NCBI GenBank assembly: GCA_036337945.1
Contig: JAYZDF010000058.1
Coordinates: forward strand, 1-32,654
Origin: JAYZDF01 sp036337945
Lineage (GTDB): Bacteria > Myxococcota > Kuafuiibacteriia > Kuafuiibacteriales > Kuafuiibacteriaceae
DNA length: 32,654 bases
Direction of reading: 5' to 3'
Positions 24,491 to 32,654 of this stretch are shown here, in pieces. The notes below the pieces were generated by a model. It saw only the letters and a program-made list of their open reading frames with translations. It had not been told where the DNA came from and searched no databases. Numbering within the stretch: position 1 is the first letter of the stretch; each line of letters starts with the position of its first letter. Position numbers and translations under genes: made by a program.

Positions 24491-25801
24491 ATGATGCGCA
24501 GCATTCTTCTCACCATGGGTTTCGCTTTGGCCGCGAATACGGCACTTGCCCAAGACGAAATTGAGGTACCTAAGCTCTTACCGGTGCAGGGACATATCTT
24601 GGATTCAAACGACCAAGGCCTTGAGGGCGAATTATCGATTCGGTTTGCTCTGTACAGTGGGGCGATTGGAGGTGAACCACTCTATCAAGAGACACGTCCC
24701 GTCGAATTCAAAGACGGTCATTTTATGGCATATATTGGAGATGGGGGTCAGCTTGATCTGTCGATTTTCTGGAAGCATTCAGCGGTGTATCTGGGCATGA
24801 CCGTTGCGGACGATACGGAAATGCGTCCTCGGATTCTGATGGCTTCGGCTTCATACGCAGCCTATACGAAGTATGCCAGTGACTCGGCCAAGCTCGCAGG
24901 TCGAAACTTTGAGGAATTCGCGCTCAAGAGTGATGTGACTTTTACAGCAACGAATGGATTGAGCCTTAATGGTACGAGTATCGGTCTCGATAGGAGCACT
25001 GTAGAACAATGGTCGAGAGCGGCTTGTTTTGACACCGAACAAGAACTCACTGCGCAGCTCGATGATAATTACATGTCCTCTGCATATACACCTGATTGGT
25101 CTACTCTCACCGGCATGCCTCCGAGTTTTGCGGACAATGTCGATAATGACACGGTCTATTCGGGTGGAACCGGGATTAATCTCGATGGTACAAGTTTTAA
25201 CCTTGACCAGTCTACGGTGGAAAATTGGGCGAAGAATGCAGCGATAGATACCGAAGCCGAAATGACGGTATTGCTAGACGATAACTACTTGTCCCAATCT
25301 TACCGCCCCGACTGGACAGACATTCGCAATATCCCCGCTGGATTCTATGACGGCGTCGATAACCAAACGAACTATAACGGAGGCAACGGCATCAACGTTG
25401 TTGGCCAGACTATTTCCGTCAATCCGGCATCAATTTCTAATATTATGGCCCAAAACAATTTCGTGAAGACCAGTACTTTGACCGCGTGTGTTACCGGGCA
25501 GGTTCTACAGCGAAGTGCAAACGGTTGGGTTTGTGCAACGTTCAACAATTCTAATCCAGGTGGAAACACAGGCGGCGGTGGCGGCGGAGGCTGCTATACG
25601 ATTTACGGAGCTGACGGAACTTTGAACTGTGCGAACAATTTTCAGAATGTCTTCTACGGTTGGGCGTACCAGCTACTGCAATCTGTGGGGCATGGCGGTC
25701 CGATCTGTGGCTCTGAATCTACCTGGTACAGTTCAGGTGGTGCGAATGCGCTGAACGTGAATTCTGGCGTGCGAATGCGGTGTATGACCTGCTGCGGCTG
25801 A
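24491..25801 (+). CDS. Secreted repeat protein, tail-fibre-like
   Basis: The 436-residue protein has a signal peptide (cut after ALA, residue 20). Residues 25-125 form a domain common in Myxococcota surface proteins: LPVQGHILDSNDQGLEGELSIRF, LYQETRPVEFKDGHFMAYIG and the closing EMRPRILMASASYA. Then come exact-period repeats: copies starting at Gly156, Gly228 and Gly300, each 72 residues, with the pattern G-NL-GTS--LD-STVE-W, DTE-E-T--LDDNY, PDW and VDN-T-Y. A Gly run (about 364-372) leads to a Cys-rich end with CYTIYGADG and MTCCG. The repeats resemble trimeric fibre or tail-spike shafts. GGGAG lies 7 bases before the ATG; a second ATG follows immediately. It stands alone and has no fibre chaperone near. 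Confidence 0.85.
   Translation: MMRSILLTMGFALAANTALAQDEIEVPKLLPVQGHILDSNDQGLEGELSIRFALYSGAIGGEPLYQETRPVEFKDGHFMAYIGDGGQLDLSIFWKHSAVYLGMTVADDTEMRPRILMASASYAAYTKYASDSAKLAGRNFEEFALKSDVTFTATNGLSLNGTSIGLDRSTVEQWSRAACFDTEQELTAQLDDNYMSSAYTPDWSTLTGMPPSFADNVDNDTVYSGGTGINLDGTSFNLDQSTVENWAKNAAIDTEAEMTVLLDDNYLSQSYRPDWTDIRNIPAGFYDGVDNQTNYNGGNGINVVGQTISVNPASISNIMAQNNFVKTSTLTACVTGQVLQRSANGWVCATFNNSNPGGNTGGGGGGGCYTIYGADGTLNCANNFQNVFYGWAYQLLQSVGHGGPICGSESTWYSSGGANALNVNSGVRMRCMTCCG
24956..25387 (+). repeat. Two full 216-bp coding repeats, with a partial third
   Basis: Units 24956-25171 and 25172-25387 encode 72-residue repeats that align without gaps at protein level; a partial third unit begins at 25388. DNA identity is lower than protein pattern conservation, so the duplication is not recent. 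Confidence 0.75.
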
Positions 25802-25828
25802 TAGCCTAACTATCGTGAAGACCCAGGT

Positions 25829-25846
25829 AGCTCATTCGAGCTTTTT
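25829..25846 (+). terminator. Weak intrinsic terminator
   Basis: AGCTC-attc-GAGCT followed by four further T residues lies 28 bases after the repeat-protein stop. The stem is only 5 bp, so it is a weak call. Confidence 0.4.
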
Positions 25847-25902
25847 CTTGTCAGGAAAGTGATATCCTGGACTGCTGGTCAGGCGACACGGCTAAACACC
25901 GT

Positions 25903-25924
25903 GGTCCAAGCTCGAGCCTGGACC
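25903..25924. promoter_or_regulatory. Inverted repeat upstream of the beta-helix gene
   Basis: GGTCCA (25903-25908) and TGGACC (25919-25924) flank the palindrome GCTCGAGC (25910-25917), giving a nested symmetric element about 48 bases before the start of the next gene. It could be an operator or a leader hairpin. Confidence 0.35.
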
Positions 25925-25971
25925 CAAGTTCATGTTGCCGGGAGAGAGAGATTTCATTACCAGTAAGCATC

Positions 25972-27756
25972 ATGTCTCGCTTAAACTGCGCCGCTTTTAC
26001 GTGTCTGTTTTTTGGGCTCGGTGTGTCGGCGGTTTCCGCTCAGTCGTCCAATAGAGGCCCCAGCGTGGCTCGCACTCCATCGCCAATGAGATGCAACCAT
26101 CCTACGACTGAACTTCGCGGAACCGTAACCTTACAACGTGGTTGCTACTACGAGCAGTCGTGTGAAATTGATGACCCGAATACGACCCGTGATTGCGATG
26201 GAGCAGAGCTGCGCATTTCAGGTGAGTACAGCGTTAACATCAAGAAAAATGGTGACCGTGCAGTTGTTCGAAATTGTTACATCATCGGTAGTCGTGGAAT
26301 TGCTGTACGAACCCGCAACACGGCTCGAAACGGAGAGACGCCAGATGATGTTCGAGCGCTCGCGGCTTCTGATGTCGTATTAGAAAATCTATATATTAGC
26401 AGCGATGAACATGTTGGCGTTCACTTGTTACCGCACACGGTAGGTGTGACGGTGAGAAACTCCATACTAACTGGGAATAGCAGTTCCGGCATCTACATGT
26501 CTCCTTACGGAAAAAACCATCGCATTATCAATAATGAGATATCGAATAATGGTCACACCAAACCCGATGGGGTTCCCAGAATTGGCTGGTACCGTCGAGA
26601 AGGTATCGCAATCGACGCGACTTCAGAACACCTCATCGAGAACAACGACATTACCGGAAACGCTTTTGGTGGGATTTTGCTCTATAAGAACTGCTGGGAG
26701 CACGCCGCAGATAATCCAGGTAGTCGCCCAAGAACGGAGCACGCGAGCAACAACATTATTCGTAACAATCGATTTGGTGACCAACCGTTTGGAATATGGG
26801 TTGCTTCCAGACAATCTCGAGACTTACGCCAAATGAACTGCGGTGACCCCACGCCTTACAATAATCCGATTCGAACCAATTCTGTTTTTCATCCTACCTA
26901 TTCGAATTATCCGTCTGCATACACTGAGGGCTATGTGTTCTCTTTGTATAACGTTTCAATTTGGCCGGATTTTGCTGAGGAAAACGTCATTCAAAATAAT
27001 CTCTTCGAAGAGCATAGTCGTGGTGGAATTCGCGTGGAGGATGATGAAACGGAAGTCACCGGAAATTTGTTTATAGGTGATTTCGATTATATCTTTGTCG
27101 GCGCACCTTTTCGTGCACGGCTTGAAAACAAACCGATTCTTGATACCAATATTTCGAACAATTCTTTTCACAGTCCGCAGGGCGAAACCTTTCCGAATCG
27201 ATTAGCACTTATTCCAGACGAACATCTAAGGACAATCCTCTTAGACAATTACCGCGCTTGTGACGACGGAAATGGAGGCTACATGCGGCACGGAGTTCAC
27301 ATTGATGTTCCTGTTCCAGCCAACGCGTCGTCGAATTGCACGAATTTTATCCGCATTTGTAATGATGGTACTTTAGGTAATCCGGTACCTCCACCAGGTT
27401 GTGGAATGTCGAACCCGGATGCGGGAACATCGTCACCTGATGCAGGTATTACAATGGATGCCGGTACACCAAATATGGAAGAGTTAGATGGAGGCGCCGA
27501 AGATGCTTCTGTTGAGCCTGCAGATGCTGGAGTTGCCCCAACAACGACTGACGCGAATTCTTCGGCGATGATGGATAGTGGTCTAATGTCATCGACTGCC
27601 GACGCGGGAGTTGGTTCGTCGACCGAAGGAGATGACCGTGTAATAGCTCCTGCGGTCGAGAGTCCATCGTGCGCTTCGGCCTTGTCATCGGATTCATCTA
27701 TGCTCTTTATCTTGTTGGGACTGCTGTTGTGGCTGAAACCCCGCGCGCGAGACTGA
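25972..27756 (+). CDS. Secreted right-handed beta-helix protein with DAG linker and C-terminal anchor
   Basis: The 594-residue protein has a signal peptide (cut near VSAQ, residue 24). Residues about 60-410 carry parallel beta-helix (PbH1) rungs: repeated stretches such as NSILTGNSSSGIYMSP, HRIINNEISNNG, HLIENNDITGNAFGGILL, NNIIRNNRFG and NVIQNNLFEEHSRGGIRVEDD. This fold is typical of NosD-like and polysaccharide-active proteins; I see no complete catalytic signature, so binding or lyase activity is open. Residues about 480-560 are a DAG-rich linker. The end (from Cys567) is a Cys, a Ser-rich bit, a hydrophobic helix (MLFILLGLLLWL) and KPRARD, like the MYXO-CTERM sorting tail that directs proteins to the outer surface in Myxococcota. 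No close Shine-Dalgarno is visible; GGGAGAGAGAG lies about 22 bases upstream. Confidence 0.85.
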   Translation: MSRLNCAAFTCLFFGLGVSAVSAQSSNRGPSVARTPSPMRCNHPTTELRGTVTLQRGCYYEQSCEIDDPNTTRDCDGAELRISGEYSVNIKKNGDRAVVRNCYIIGSRGIAVRTRNTARNGETPDDVRALAASDVVLENLYISSDEHVGVHLLPHTVGVTVRNSILTGNSSSGIYMSPYGKNHRIINNEISNNGHTKPDGVPRIGWYRREGIAIDATSEHLIENNDITGNAFGGILLYKNCWEHAADNPGSRPRTEHASNNIIRNNRFGDQPFGIWVASRQSRDLRQMNCGDPTPYNNPIRTNSVFHPTYSNYPSAYTEGYVFSLYNVSIWPDFAEENVIQNNLFEEHSRGGIRVEDDETEVTGNLFIGDFDYIFVGAPFRARLENKPILDTNISNNSFHSPQGETFPNRLALIPDEHLRTILLDNYRACDDGNGGYMRHGVHIDVPVPANASSNCTNFIRICNDGTLGNPVPPPGCGMSNPDAGTSSPDAGITMDAGTPNMEELDGGAEDASVEPADAGVAPTTTDANSSAMMDSGLMSSTADAGVGSSTEGDDRVIAPAVESPSCASALSSDSSMLFILLGLLLWLKPRARD

Positions 27757-27881
27757 GTGAACAGTTTTGATAGTTTGAGAGAGCCGCGTATTTTATCGAG
27801 TTATCTCATTCGGTAAAATGTCCAAAATATCTATGAAACTAAAAGTGAGACGTTTTTAGAGCGTTCAGTGAATGTCTAGAC

Positions 27882-29003
27882 TTATTGCCAAACCCGAATC
27901 AAATCACGAAGAGTAAAGTTTCCGTCTTCCTCCAGTACAGAAACCGGGTGTTGACCCAGTGGTCCCAGAATGCCGTTTGCGAGAGGATGAGCGATGAGCC
28001 AGAGCCGAATCGCGCCATTGCAATCACGCCAAATTGTCCGGCTACCATTTTGCACAGAGCCGGTGGGTGTGCTTTGCGGACAGGCCAGCGGAACTCGGAG
28101 TTGTTCGTGAGCTACGATCTCGTTCACGAGATTTGGATTGATAAAGGAATTACCGGAGGCATTGACCAGTGTTTCACTCACTGTCCATTGACCTGCGTTG
28201 AGAGCATTGGTCGTTTGAAGAACCCGATCTCGTTCACCTACAATCGCCCAGTAAGGCTTTGTGCCTGTACAGGGTAGGGGAGAGGCTTGACTCCGGGCAT
28301 AGCCCAGCGCTGGAGGTCCCGCGATGCTCATAAAGGCGGTGAATTCCGTGTCGGCTTCGCACCACATTCGGTGAGTCATCATTCCTCCGTTCGAATGTCC
28401 GGCCAAAACAACGGTGTCCGTGTTGAGCGTTTGCTTGGCCCACTGCGCCAAGTCTGCCAGGTACTTGACGTCGTCCTGACCAGAATCCATCACATGATTC
28501 GACCAGGTGGCAGCACCGCCGCTAATTCGAGCGCCCTGCGGAAATATCCAAGCTAATCCGGCTCGATCCAGCGCTGATTGATTGATCGAATCAAGTCCAA
28601 CCTGAGTCAGGCCCATCTCTTTTGTTCCTCCGCCTCCGTGTAAAAAGATGACGGTGCGGCTAGGCTGGGTTGAGGTCATCACGAGATCGAACAATCGATC
28701 TGGTTGCGCATTGATGGATAAGTCGGAGTTTAGACCCGGACTAAATTGAGGTGAAGTGCCCGCGTCAGTCGGCGGGACCGTTCCACTGTCTGATTCTTCC
28801 GCCGCATCCACCATCGAACTTCCTGCGTCCTTTCGGTCTTCGACGCCGGAATCTGGAGCCTCGGCGGCTGCGTCACGAGTAAGTTGAGAACTCGAGTCTG
28901 TCGCTAAAATGCCTGAGTCTGCTTCAGTGGCATCCGTCGATGGCTCTGAACAACTCAAAGTGAAGATCAAGAGTCCGGTTAAGGCGGTTCTCAAAAGTCG
29001 CAT
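27882..29003 (-). CDS. LpqC-type esterase / PHB-depolymerase-like lipoprotein
   Basis: The 373-residue protein has a lipoprotein signal (LIFTLSC, Cys18), a DSG/DAG-rich linker (about 27-85) and an alpha/beta-hydrolase domain (about 100-373). The oxyanion-hole loop is LHGGGG (121-126) and the nucleophile elbow is GHSNGG with Ser204. VGERD near 262-266 probably supplies the acid and the IAHP near 349-352 the histidine. The pattern matches the LpqC / feruloyl-esterase / polyhydroxybutyrate-depolymerase group, so it likely cuts an ester in a plant polymer or storage polyester outside the cell. The CBM2-bearing protein elsewhere in the window also suggests contact with plant polysaccharide. The gene converges on the beta-helix gene. 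Confidence 0.88.
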   Translation of the reverse strand: MRLLRTALTGLLIFTLSCSEPSTDATEADSGILATDSSSQLTRDAAAEAPDSGVEDRKDAGSSMVDAAEESDSGTVPPTDAGTSPQFSPGLNSDLSINAQPDRLFDLVMTSTQPSRTVIFLHGGGGTKEMGLTQVGLDSINQSALDRAGLAWIFPQGARISGGAATWSNHVMDSGQDDVKYLADLAQWAKQTLNTDTVVLAGHSNGGMMTHRMWCEADTEFTAFMSIAGPPALGYARSQASPLPCTGTKPYWAIVGERDRVLQTTNALNAGQWTVSETLVNASGNSFINPNLVNEIVAHEQLRVPLACPQSTPTGSVQNGSRTIWRDCNGAIRLWLIAHPLANGILGPLGQHPVSVLEEDGNFTLRDLIRVWQ

Positions 29004-29108
29004 TCGGGTAGACTATACAAGCTGACTGACAACTAGGTAAAGAGCTTGCCGTTATGGAAAAATACGTACTATTTTCGAGGCGAGGACACTAAGAGTTCCT
29101 GCATTACT

Positions 29109-29741
29109 ATGACCAGCTTATACGAACGCTATATTCTCCCGCACTGTATTCGCTGCGCTTGCGGCAGTAAATCCATCTGCAAACAAAGACAAAAGGTTGT
29201 GCCTGAAGCCGAAGGCGTCGTGCTCGAAGTGGGCATGGGCAGCGGCGAGAATCTGCCGCATTACGATTCAAATAAAGTTGAGATGGTTTATGGGCTTGAA
29301 CCCTCCGAGGGAATGCGCAAACTTGCCAGACCTGCTTTGGAAAAAAGTGACCTACATGTTGAATGGATTAATCTGCCGGGAGAAGAGATTCCACTCCCTG
29401 AACAATCGGTAGATACTGTCCTGCTTACTTACACCCTTTGCACGATACCAGATCGACCTGCTGCGCTCTCCCAAATGAAACGGGTGCTAAAACCCAGCGG
29501 TAAACTCATCTTTTGTGAGCACGGACTCGCGCCTGATGAAGATGTCGCAAGATGGCAAAAAAGAATTAATCCGATATGGACAAGGTTTGCTGGTGGATGT
29601 CGTATCGATATGCCAATTGTGTCTCTTATTCGAGGTGCTGGCTTTGAAGTTCCCGAGTTTACGGAAATGTACCTGCCAGGTACGCCAAAAACGCTTGGTT
29701 ATAACGTGTGGGGAAGCGCTTTTTCTCGCTCGGGGCACTGA
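29109..29741 (+). CDS. Class I SAM-dependent methyltransferase (Methyltransf_11, METTL7-like)
   Basis: I start at the ATG at 29109, because the longer frame begins with TTG at 29046 and adds a poorly folded N-terminus. The 210-residue protein carries the SAM motif I in VVLEVGMGSGENLPHY (about 37-52), a motif II acidic position in YGLEPSEGM, motif III-like VDTVLLTYTLCTIPD and LKPSGKLIFCEHG. The N-terminal YILPHCIRCACGSKSICKQRQKV and the GNLP-type loop are typical of a small-methyltransferase group related to METTL7 and phospholipid N-methyltransferases. The substrate is unknown. The promoter must lie in the short divergent gap to the esterase gene; no strong Shine-Dalgarno is visible. Confidence 0.85.
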   Translation: MTSLYERYILPHCIRCACGSKSICKQRQKVVPEAEGVVLEVGMGSGENLPHYDSNKVEMVYGLEPSEGMRKLARPALEKSDLHVEWINLPGEEIPLPEQSVDTVLLTYTLCTIPDRPAALSQMKRVLKPSGKLIFCEHGLAPDEDVARWQKRINPIWTRFAGGCRIDMPIVSLIRGAGFEVPEFTEMYLPGTPKTLGYNVWGSAFSRSGH

Positions 29742-29849
29742 TTGATATTAGCGACAGCCTGACGACTACCGACTTGACCTCAAGAGCCAAAACGCCGCGA
29801 GATTGTGGCGGAATCGCTGTTCTTTCTTGCCTTAAAGGGTTTTCTTGGT

Positions 29850-32081
29850 ATGTCAGAGGCTATGAAGCGCATTACGAGTTTAGTCATTCTCCTTGGTATT
29901 CTAACAGGCTGTAATCTTCTTAATGGTGAAACCACAATGATGGAAGATCCTCAGATGCCGGACCCTATGATGCCGGACCCTATGATGCCGGACCCTATGA
30001 TGCCGGATTCTCTCACATTGGCGGGAACAACAGGAAACGTGACCATCGATTCAGCGCCATGTTCTGACTCAGACTACGAATACCAAGCATCCGGTGGCGT
30101 ACCTCCATATCAGTATTCATTCAGCGCGCCTATGGAACTCAATGCAGTCGCCGAGTTGGATATGGCAGGTGCTTACAAAGTATCGGTCAATGTTGGTGGT
30201 GTCGTAGGGAGTTGGGCAATGACGGTGTCCGTAACGGACAGCGCAGGAAACACGGCGGAGAAGATGGTGGTCTTTTCAAATATGACAAGTTTCATCGTCA
30301 CAGTGACGGGTGATGCCTTGGTCGAAACGATGTCTCCGGCTTCGCTGGTGGCGACGGCCTCCATGAACTCGGCTTCGAACACAACGCGGTTCAACTGGAC
30401 CGTGCAATCGAGCCCCATGGGGTCCAGTTCGGCGCCGGGAACTATGCTCATGGGGACAATCAATGCAGAGAAGTCAAACTTAGAATTTACACCCGATGTG
30501 AGCGGAGAATACGTACTTGATGTGGAAGCTACGCAAGGTTCGTGCAGGGCGAGTTCGAGCTTTACGCTTGAGGCGCGTGAGGATTGCACGTCTTCTGTGA
30601 CTCTCGTGACGATGCCGACCAAAGTTCAGGTGGGACAACAAACCGTTGTCAGCGCAACTTATGATGATCCTTCGGGCAACGAAACGTATCAATGGCGATG
30701 GACAAAGCCCAACGGGACTCAAGAAGCTCTCATGGTTGAAACATTTGAGAATCAATCAGGCGTCGTCTATGGTGCCAACGCTTATCTAACACCAATGACT
30801 CGCGGCAGTCATAGCCTTGAGTTCATTGTTATTGATGGGCTCTGTCAGTATTCGGACACTGTGGAGCTCGAAGCGGCACAGCAGCGATTCATTCTTGACG
30901 CGCCACGAACCACTTATCTAATCGACTCATCTGGCCAGGACTGGATTGAAACACGCTTGCAATATGGTGACGCGGATTCGCTCAACACTGACTTATCGGA
31001 TTTTGGTGGACTTCCCGGCGTGAAGACTAATCTTACGCTCGAGTTTCCGGAGGAAAATATTGAGATTGCGTCTAATTGCTCCAGCGCAAGTGGTATGACG
31101 TGCGAGTGGTGGGATTCTCGGGGGCCAGCGATGGGGAACCTCACGCCCGTTTCTCCTTCATTTGATGGAGTTCTGTTCACGACCGGCGGTGGAATTAGTG
31201 GGATTCTTTCCCAGGTTGCGCCTTCGACGAGAACTGTCCCAACAATCTTTATCAATGACGCTCGGCCGATGCCGCTCATCGCGACGGCCACCAAGACATT
31301 TCATTTTCGTCATCGTCAAGAGGTCCCCTTTGCGCTGTATAATAGTACCAATAATCAACTCTATCCTGGAGAGGCGGCTATTTCAGAAGGCGACACCATT
31401 CGCCTAGAAATCACTGCTGGGTATTTCAACGCGCCTCTGACCTTTGAGGTAACGAGCAACAACCCGCTGATTACACTCTCCGCCTCCACCATTGTTTTTC
31501 CCGCTCGCTCTGAGGGAATGACCAAATCGATTACGCTGACGGCGGCCCAGGACATGGATGTGGATGATTCGGCGGCCGTAATCAATATTCGTGAGATGAA
31601 CAATGCGGGATTCGGTGATTTGGTAACCGGTGATTATGCATCCTACACGCCGGTTTCAACGCAAATCCATATTCGGGATGACGACCGAATGTCGTCTTGC
31701 CCAATGCTGGCGACAACGAGTTGTTGGGCAGAGTATATGGTTCCTGCAAATGGCGCATTTTACTGTGACAACCTCTATCGAGACCGCTTAGCTGTTAACG
31801 TGACAGGCGGGAGCGGAGACTACCAATTCTATTTTCATCAGAGTGACCGGCAAAGTTTTGAGAATCTCGAAGGTCCACTTATCCCAAGTTACGTAGATTC
31901 TGTGGTGGGGCTCTCAATGTCACCTGAAGGCGCCGTGTCTGAATGGGTTGCCTGCCAGACAGGCAGTATTTCAAGGGATCCTGAGGACGACATCAAACGT
32001 TGCGAATGGGATGTCGTTGTAGTCGATAAAACCACCGGTTGCGCAATTCGACATTATGCCTCAGGCACAAGTCTCAACTAA
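29850..32081 (+). CDS. Large surface lipoprotein with Ig-like domains
   Basis: I choose the ATG at 29850, 10 bases after AAAGGG; the ATG at 29862 also gives a good signal. A frame from GTG at 29805 adds an unlikely N-terminus. The lipobox is GILTGC. A Met/Pro/Asp repeat (MPDPM) follows, coded by a 15-bp DNA repeat. The remaining 700 residues are beta-rich and lack catalytic motifs: regions such as YEYQASGGVPPYQYSFS, NTAEKMVVF, SGEYVLDVEATQGSCRASSSFTLEA and YQWRWTKPNGTQ resemble Ig or PKD folds, and the stretch FEVTSNNPLITLSASTIVFP resembles a Calx-beta-like domain. Paired Cys in each domain suggest disulfides. It is probably an adhesin or surface-layer protein. Its stop is only 5 bases from the stop of the convergent gene at the right edge. 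Confidence 0.82.
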   Translation: MSEAMKRITSLVILLGILTGCNLLNGETTMMEDPQMPDPMMPDPMMPDPMMPDSLTLAGTTGNVTIDSAPCSDSDYEYQASGGVPPYQYSFSAPMELNAVAELDMAGAYKVSVNVGGVVGSWAMTVSVTDSAGNTAEKMVVFSNMTSFIVTVTGDALVETMSPASLVATASMNSASNTTRFNWTVQSSPMGSSSAPGTMLMGTINAEKSNLEFTPDVSGEYVLDVEATQGSCRASSSFTLEAREDCTSSVTLVTMPTKVQVGQQTVVSATYDDPSGNETYQWRWTKPNGTQEALMVETFENQSGVVYGANAYLTPMTRGSHSLEFIVIDGLCQYSDTVELEAAQQRFILDAPRTTYLIDSSGQDWIETRLQYGDADSLNTDLSDFGGLPGVKTNLTLEFPEENIEIASNCSSASGMTCEWWDSRGPAMGNLTPVSPSFDGVLFTTGGGISGILSQVAPSTRTVPTIFINDARPMPLIATATKTFHFRHRQEVPFALYNSTNNQLYPGEAAISEGDTIRLEITAGYFNAPLTFEVTSNNPLITLSASTIVFPARSEGMTKSITLTAAQDMDVDDSAAVINIREMNNAGFGDLVTGDYASYTPVSTQIHIRDDDRMSSCPMLATTSCWAEYMVPANGAFYCDNLYRDRLAVNVTGGSGDYQFYFHQSDRQSFENLEGPLIPSYVDSVVGLSMSPEGAVSEWVACQTGSISRDPEDDIKRCEWDVVVVDKTTGCAIRHYASGTSLN
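29955..30009 (+). repeat. 15-bp coding tandem repeat (MPDPM)
   Basis: ATGCCGGACCCTATG occurs three times in perfect tandem (29955-29999), followed by a partial copy to 30009. The 15-bp unit keeps the frame, so slippage would change stalk length just after the lipid anchor without breaking the protein. Confidence 0.9.
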
Positions 32082-32086
32082 TAGCT

Positions 32087-32654
32087 TTATTGCGCGTTGA
32101 AGCAGTCATAAGTAAAACCGTTTCCTTCGACCGGACTGAGACTTAGCATTTCGTCGTTTTGTAGAATGATCGGCGTTTGTTTACTTGCGCCCGTCGGAAG
32201 CTCGGCTAACTTCTTAATTTTATATTTGTACGGCCATGTGATGCTGTATCCGCTGACAAAAGGCCTCACATCTTCGAGTTCGAAGGGAGGAGTGGGAATA
32301 GGCAGCAAAAAGATATCGGAGCTCTGACCAGAAGGCGTTTCGATGACGAAGTTATTCACGCTCCGCCCCGGGATTTTGTAATATTCGGGTCTCTTTTCTC
32401 TCGCGGCTTTTTCCGCGGCTCCCGTCTCCGCCACAACAATTCTCGACGAAAAAAGACGTGGGTCATTTTTACACTGAGGCGTCATACGAATATGGAACTC
32501 TTCGTCCGCGTAAATCTTGGATGGAACATCGAACTCAAGACTGATTTCGTACAATGAACCGGGGGCTACGTCCTTTAATCGAATCATGTTGTACGCAAAA
32601 CCGCCTGGGTTCATACCGGTAGGTCCATCGACCCATTCCTCTCCGGTGCCAACC
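32087..32654 (-). CDS. Unknown protein, 5'-truncated by the window edge
   Basis: The frame is open from the right edge down to a stop at 32087. An ATG at 32614 exists, but the frame continues upstream without a stop through WVDGPTGMNPGGFAYN, so the gene probably begins outside the window. The visible 188 or so residues are beta-rich with YEISLEFDVPSKIYADEEFHIRMTPQC, a short charged helix (EKAAREKRPEYYK) and a Cys near the end; I see no signal peptide or known motif in this part. It may be a periplasmic or surface protein like its neighbours. Confidence 0.65.
   Translation of the reverse strand, partial: VGTGEEWVDGPTGMNPGGFAYNMIRLKDVAPGSLYEISLEFDVPSKIYADEEFHIRMTPQCKNDPRLFSSRIVVAETGAAEKAAREKRPEYYKIPGRSVNNFVIETPSGQSSDIFLLPIPTPPFELEDVRPFVSGYSITWPYKYKIKKLAELPTGASKQTPIILQNDEMLSLSPVEGNGFTYDCFNAQ

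Noticed and set aside
29046..29108. Upstream TTG start for the methyltransferase
   Set aside because: A rare start codon with no ribosome site; the extra residues do not resemble the family's N-terminus.
1..32654. CRISPR array, tRNA, rRNA or insertion sequence
   Set aside because: I saw no regularly spaced repeats, cloverleaf-like segment, rRNA sequence, transposase motif or terminal inverted repeats.

Overview
The window looks like a piece of chromosome from a free-living Gram-negative bacterium of the Myxococcota or an old 'deltaproteobacterial' lineage. The clues are many lipoproteins, Asp-Ala-Gly (DAG) linkers, a paired DUF1552/DUF1592 surface cytochrome module, an ECF sigma operon with TPR and DAG-lipoprotein genes, and a protein with a Cys, membrane segment and basic tail at its C-terminus like the MYXO-CTERM sorting signal. 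GC is moderate by eye. I see no tRNA, rRNA, CRISPR array, transposase or phage gene. The lineage is an inference from protein families, not from a marker gene.

Left part (1-4985): a plus-strand run of three genes encodes a lipoprotein with a very basic histone-like tail, a membrane-anchored spermidine-synthase-like enzyme, and a small anchored protein that is probably DUF4178. A minus-strand gene converges on them and encodes a GluR0-type ligand-gated potassium channel with a TVGYGD filter. This may be a polyamine and ion-flux module.

Second part (5213-10610, minus strand): DUF1552 protein (Tat-exported), then a PSCyt/DUF1587-1595-1592-1588-1585 lipoprotein ending in a CBM2 cellulose-binding domain, then a protein with clear ExoY / edema-factor-type nucleotidyl cyclase motifs. 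The cyclase is the most striking gene here: such enzymes are known mainly as toxins of pathogens.

Third part (10752-14590, plus strand): a tight operon of an OM/periplasmic protein, an ECF sigma factor, a one-pass TM protein with TPR-like repeats (candidate anti-sigma or sensor) and a DAG lipoprotein, ending in a bidirectional terminator. Convergent to it are an NTF2-like protein and a SulP anion transporter whose leader carries a perfect palindrome, plus a small secreted acidic protein.

Fourth part (17657-24159, minus strand): a giant 1432-residue membrane protein with an internal duplication, a small 4-TM protein whose start codon sits in a perfect hairpin, and a lipoprotein with one c-type heme motif.

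Right part (24491-32654): mostly secreted or surface proteins: a 72-residue-repeat protein, a right-handed beta-helix protein with a C-terminal anchor, an LpqC-type esterase lipoprotein, a SAM methyltransferase, a large Ig-like lipoprotein with a 15-bp coding tandem repeat, and a gene cut by the window edge. Overall the window is rich in envelope and cell-surface functions, many without a known role.
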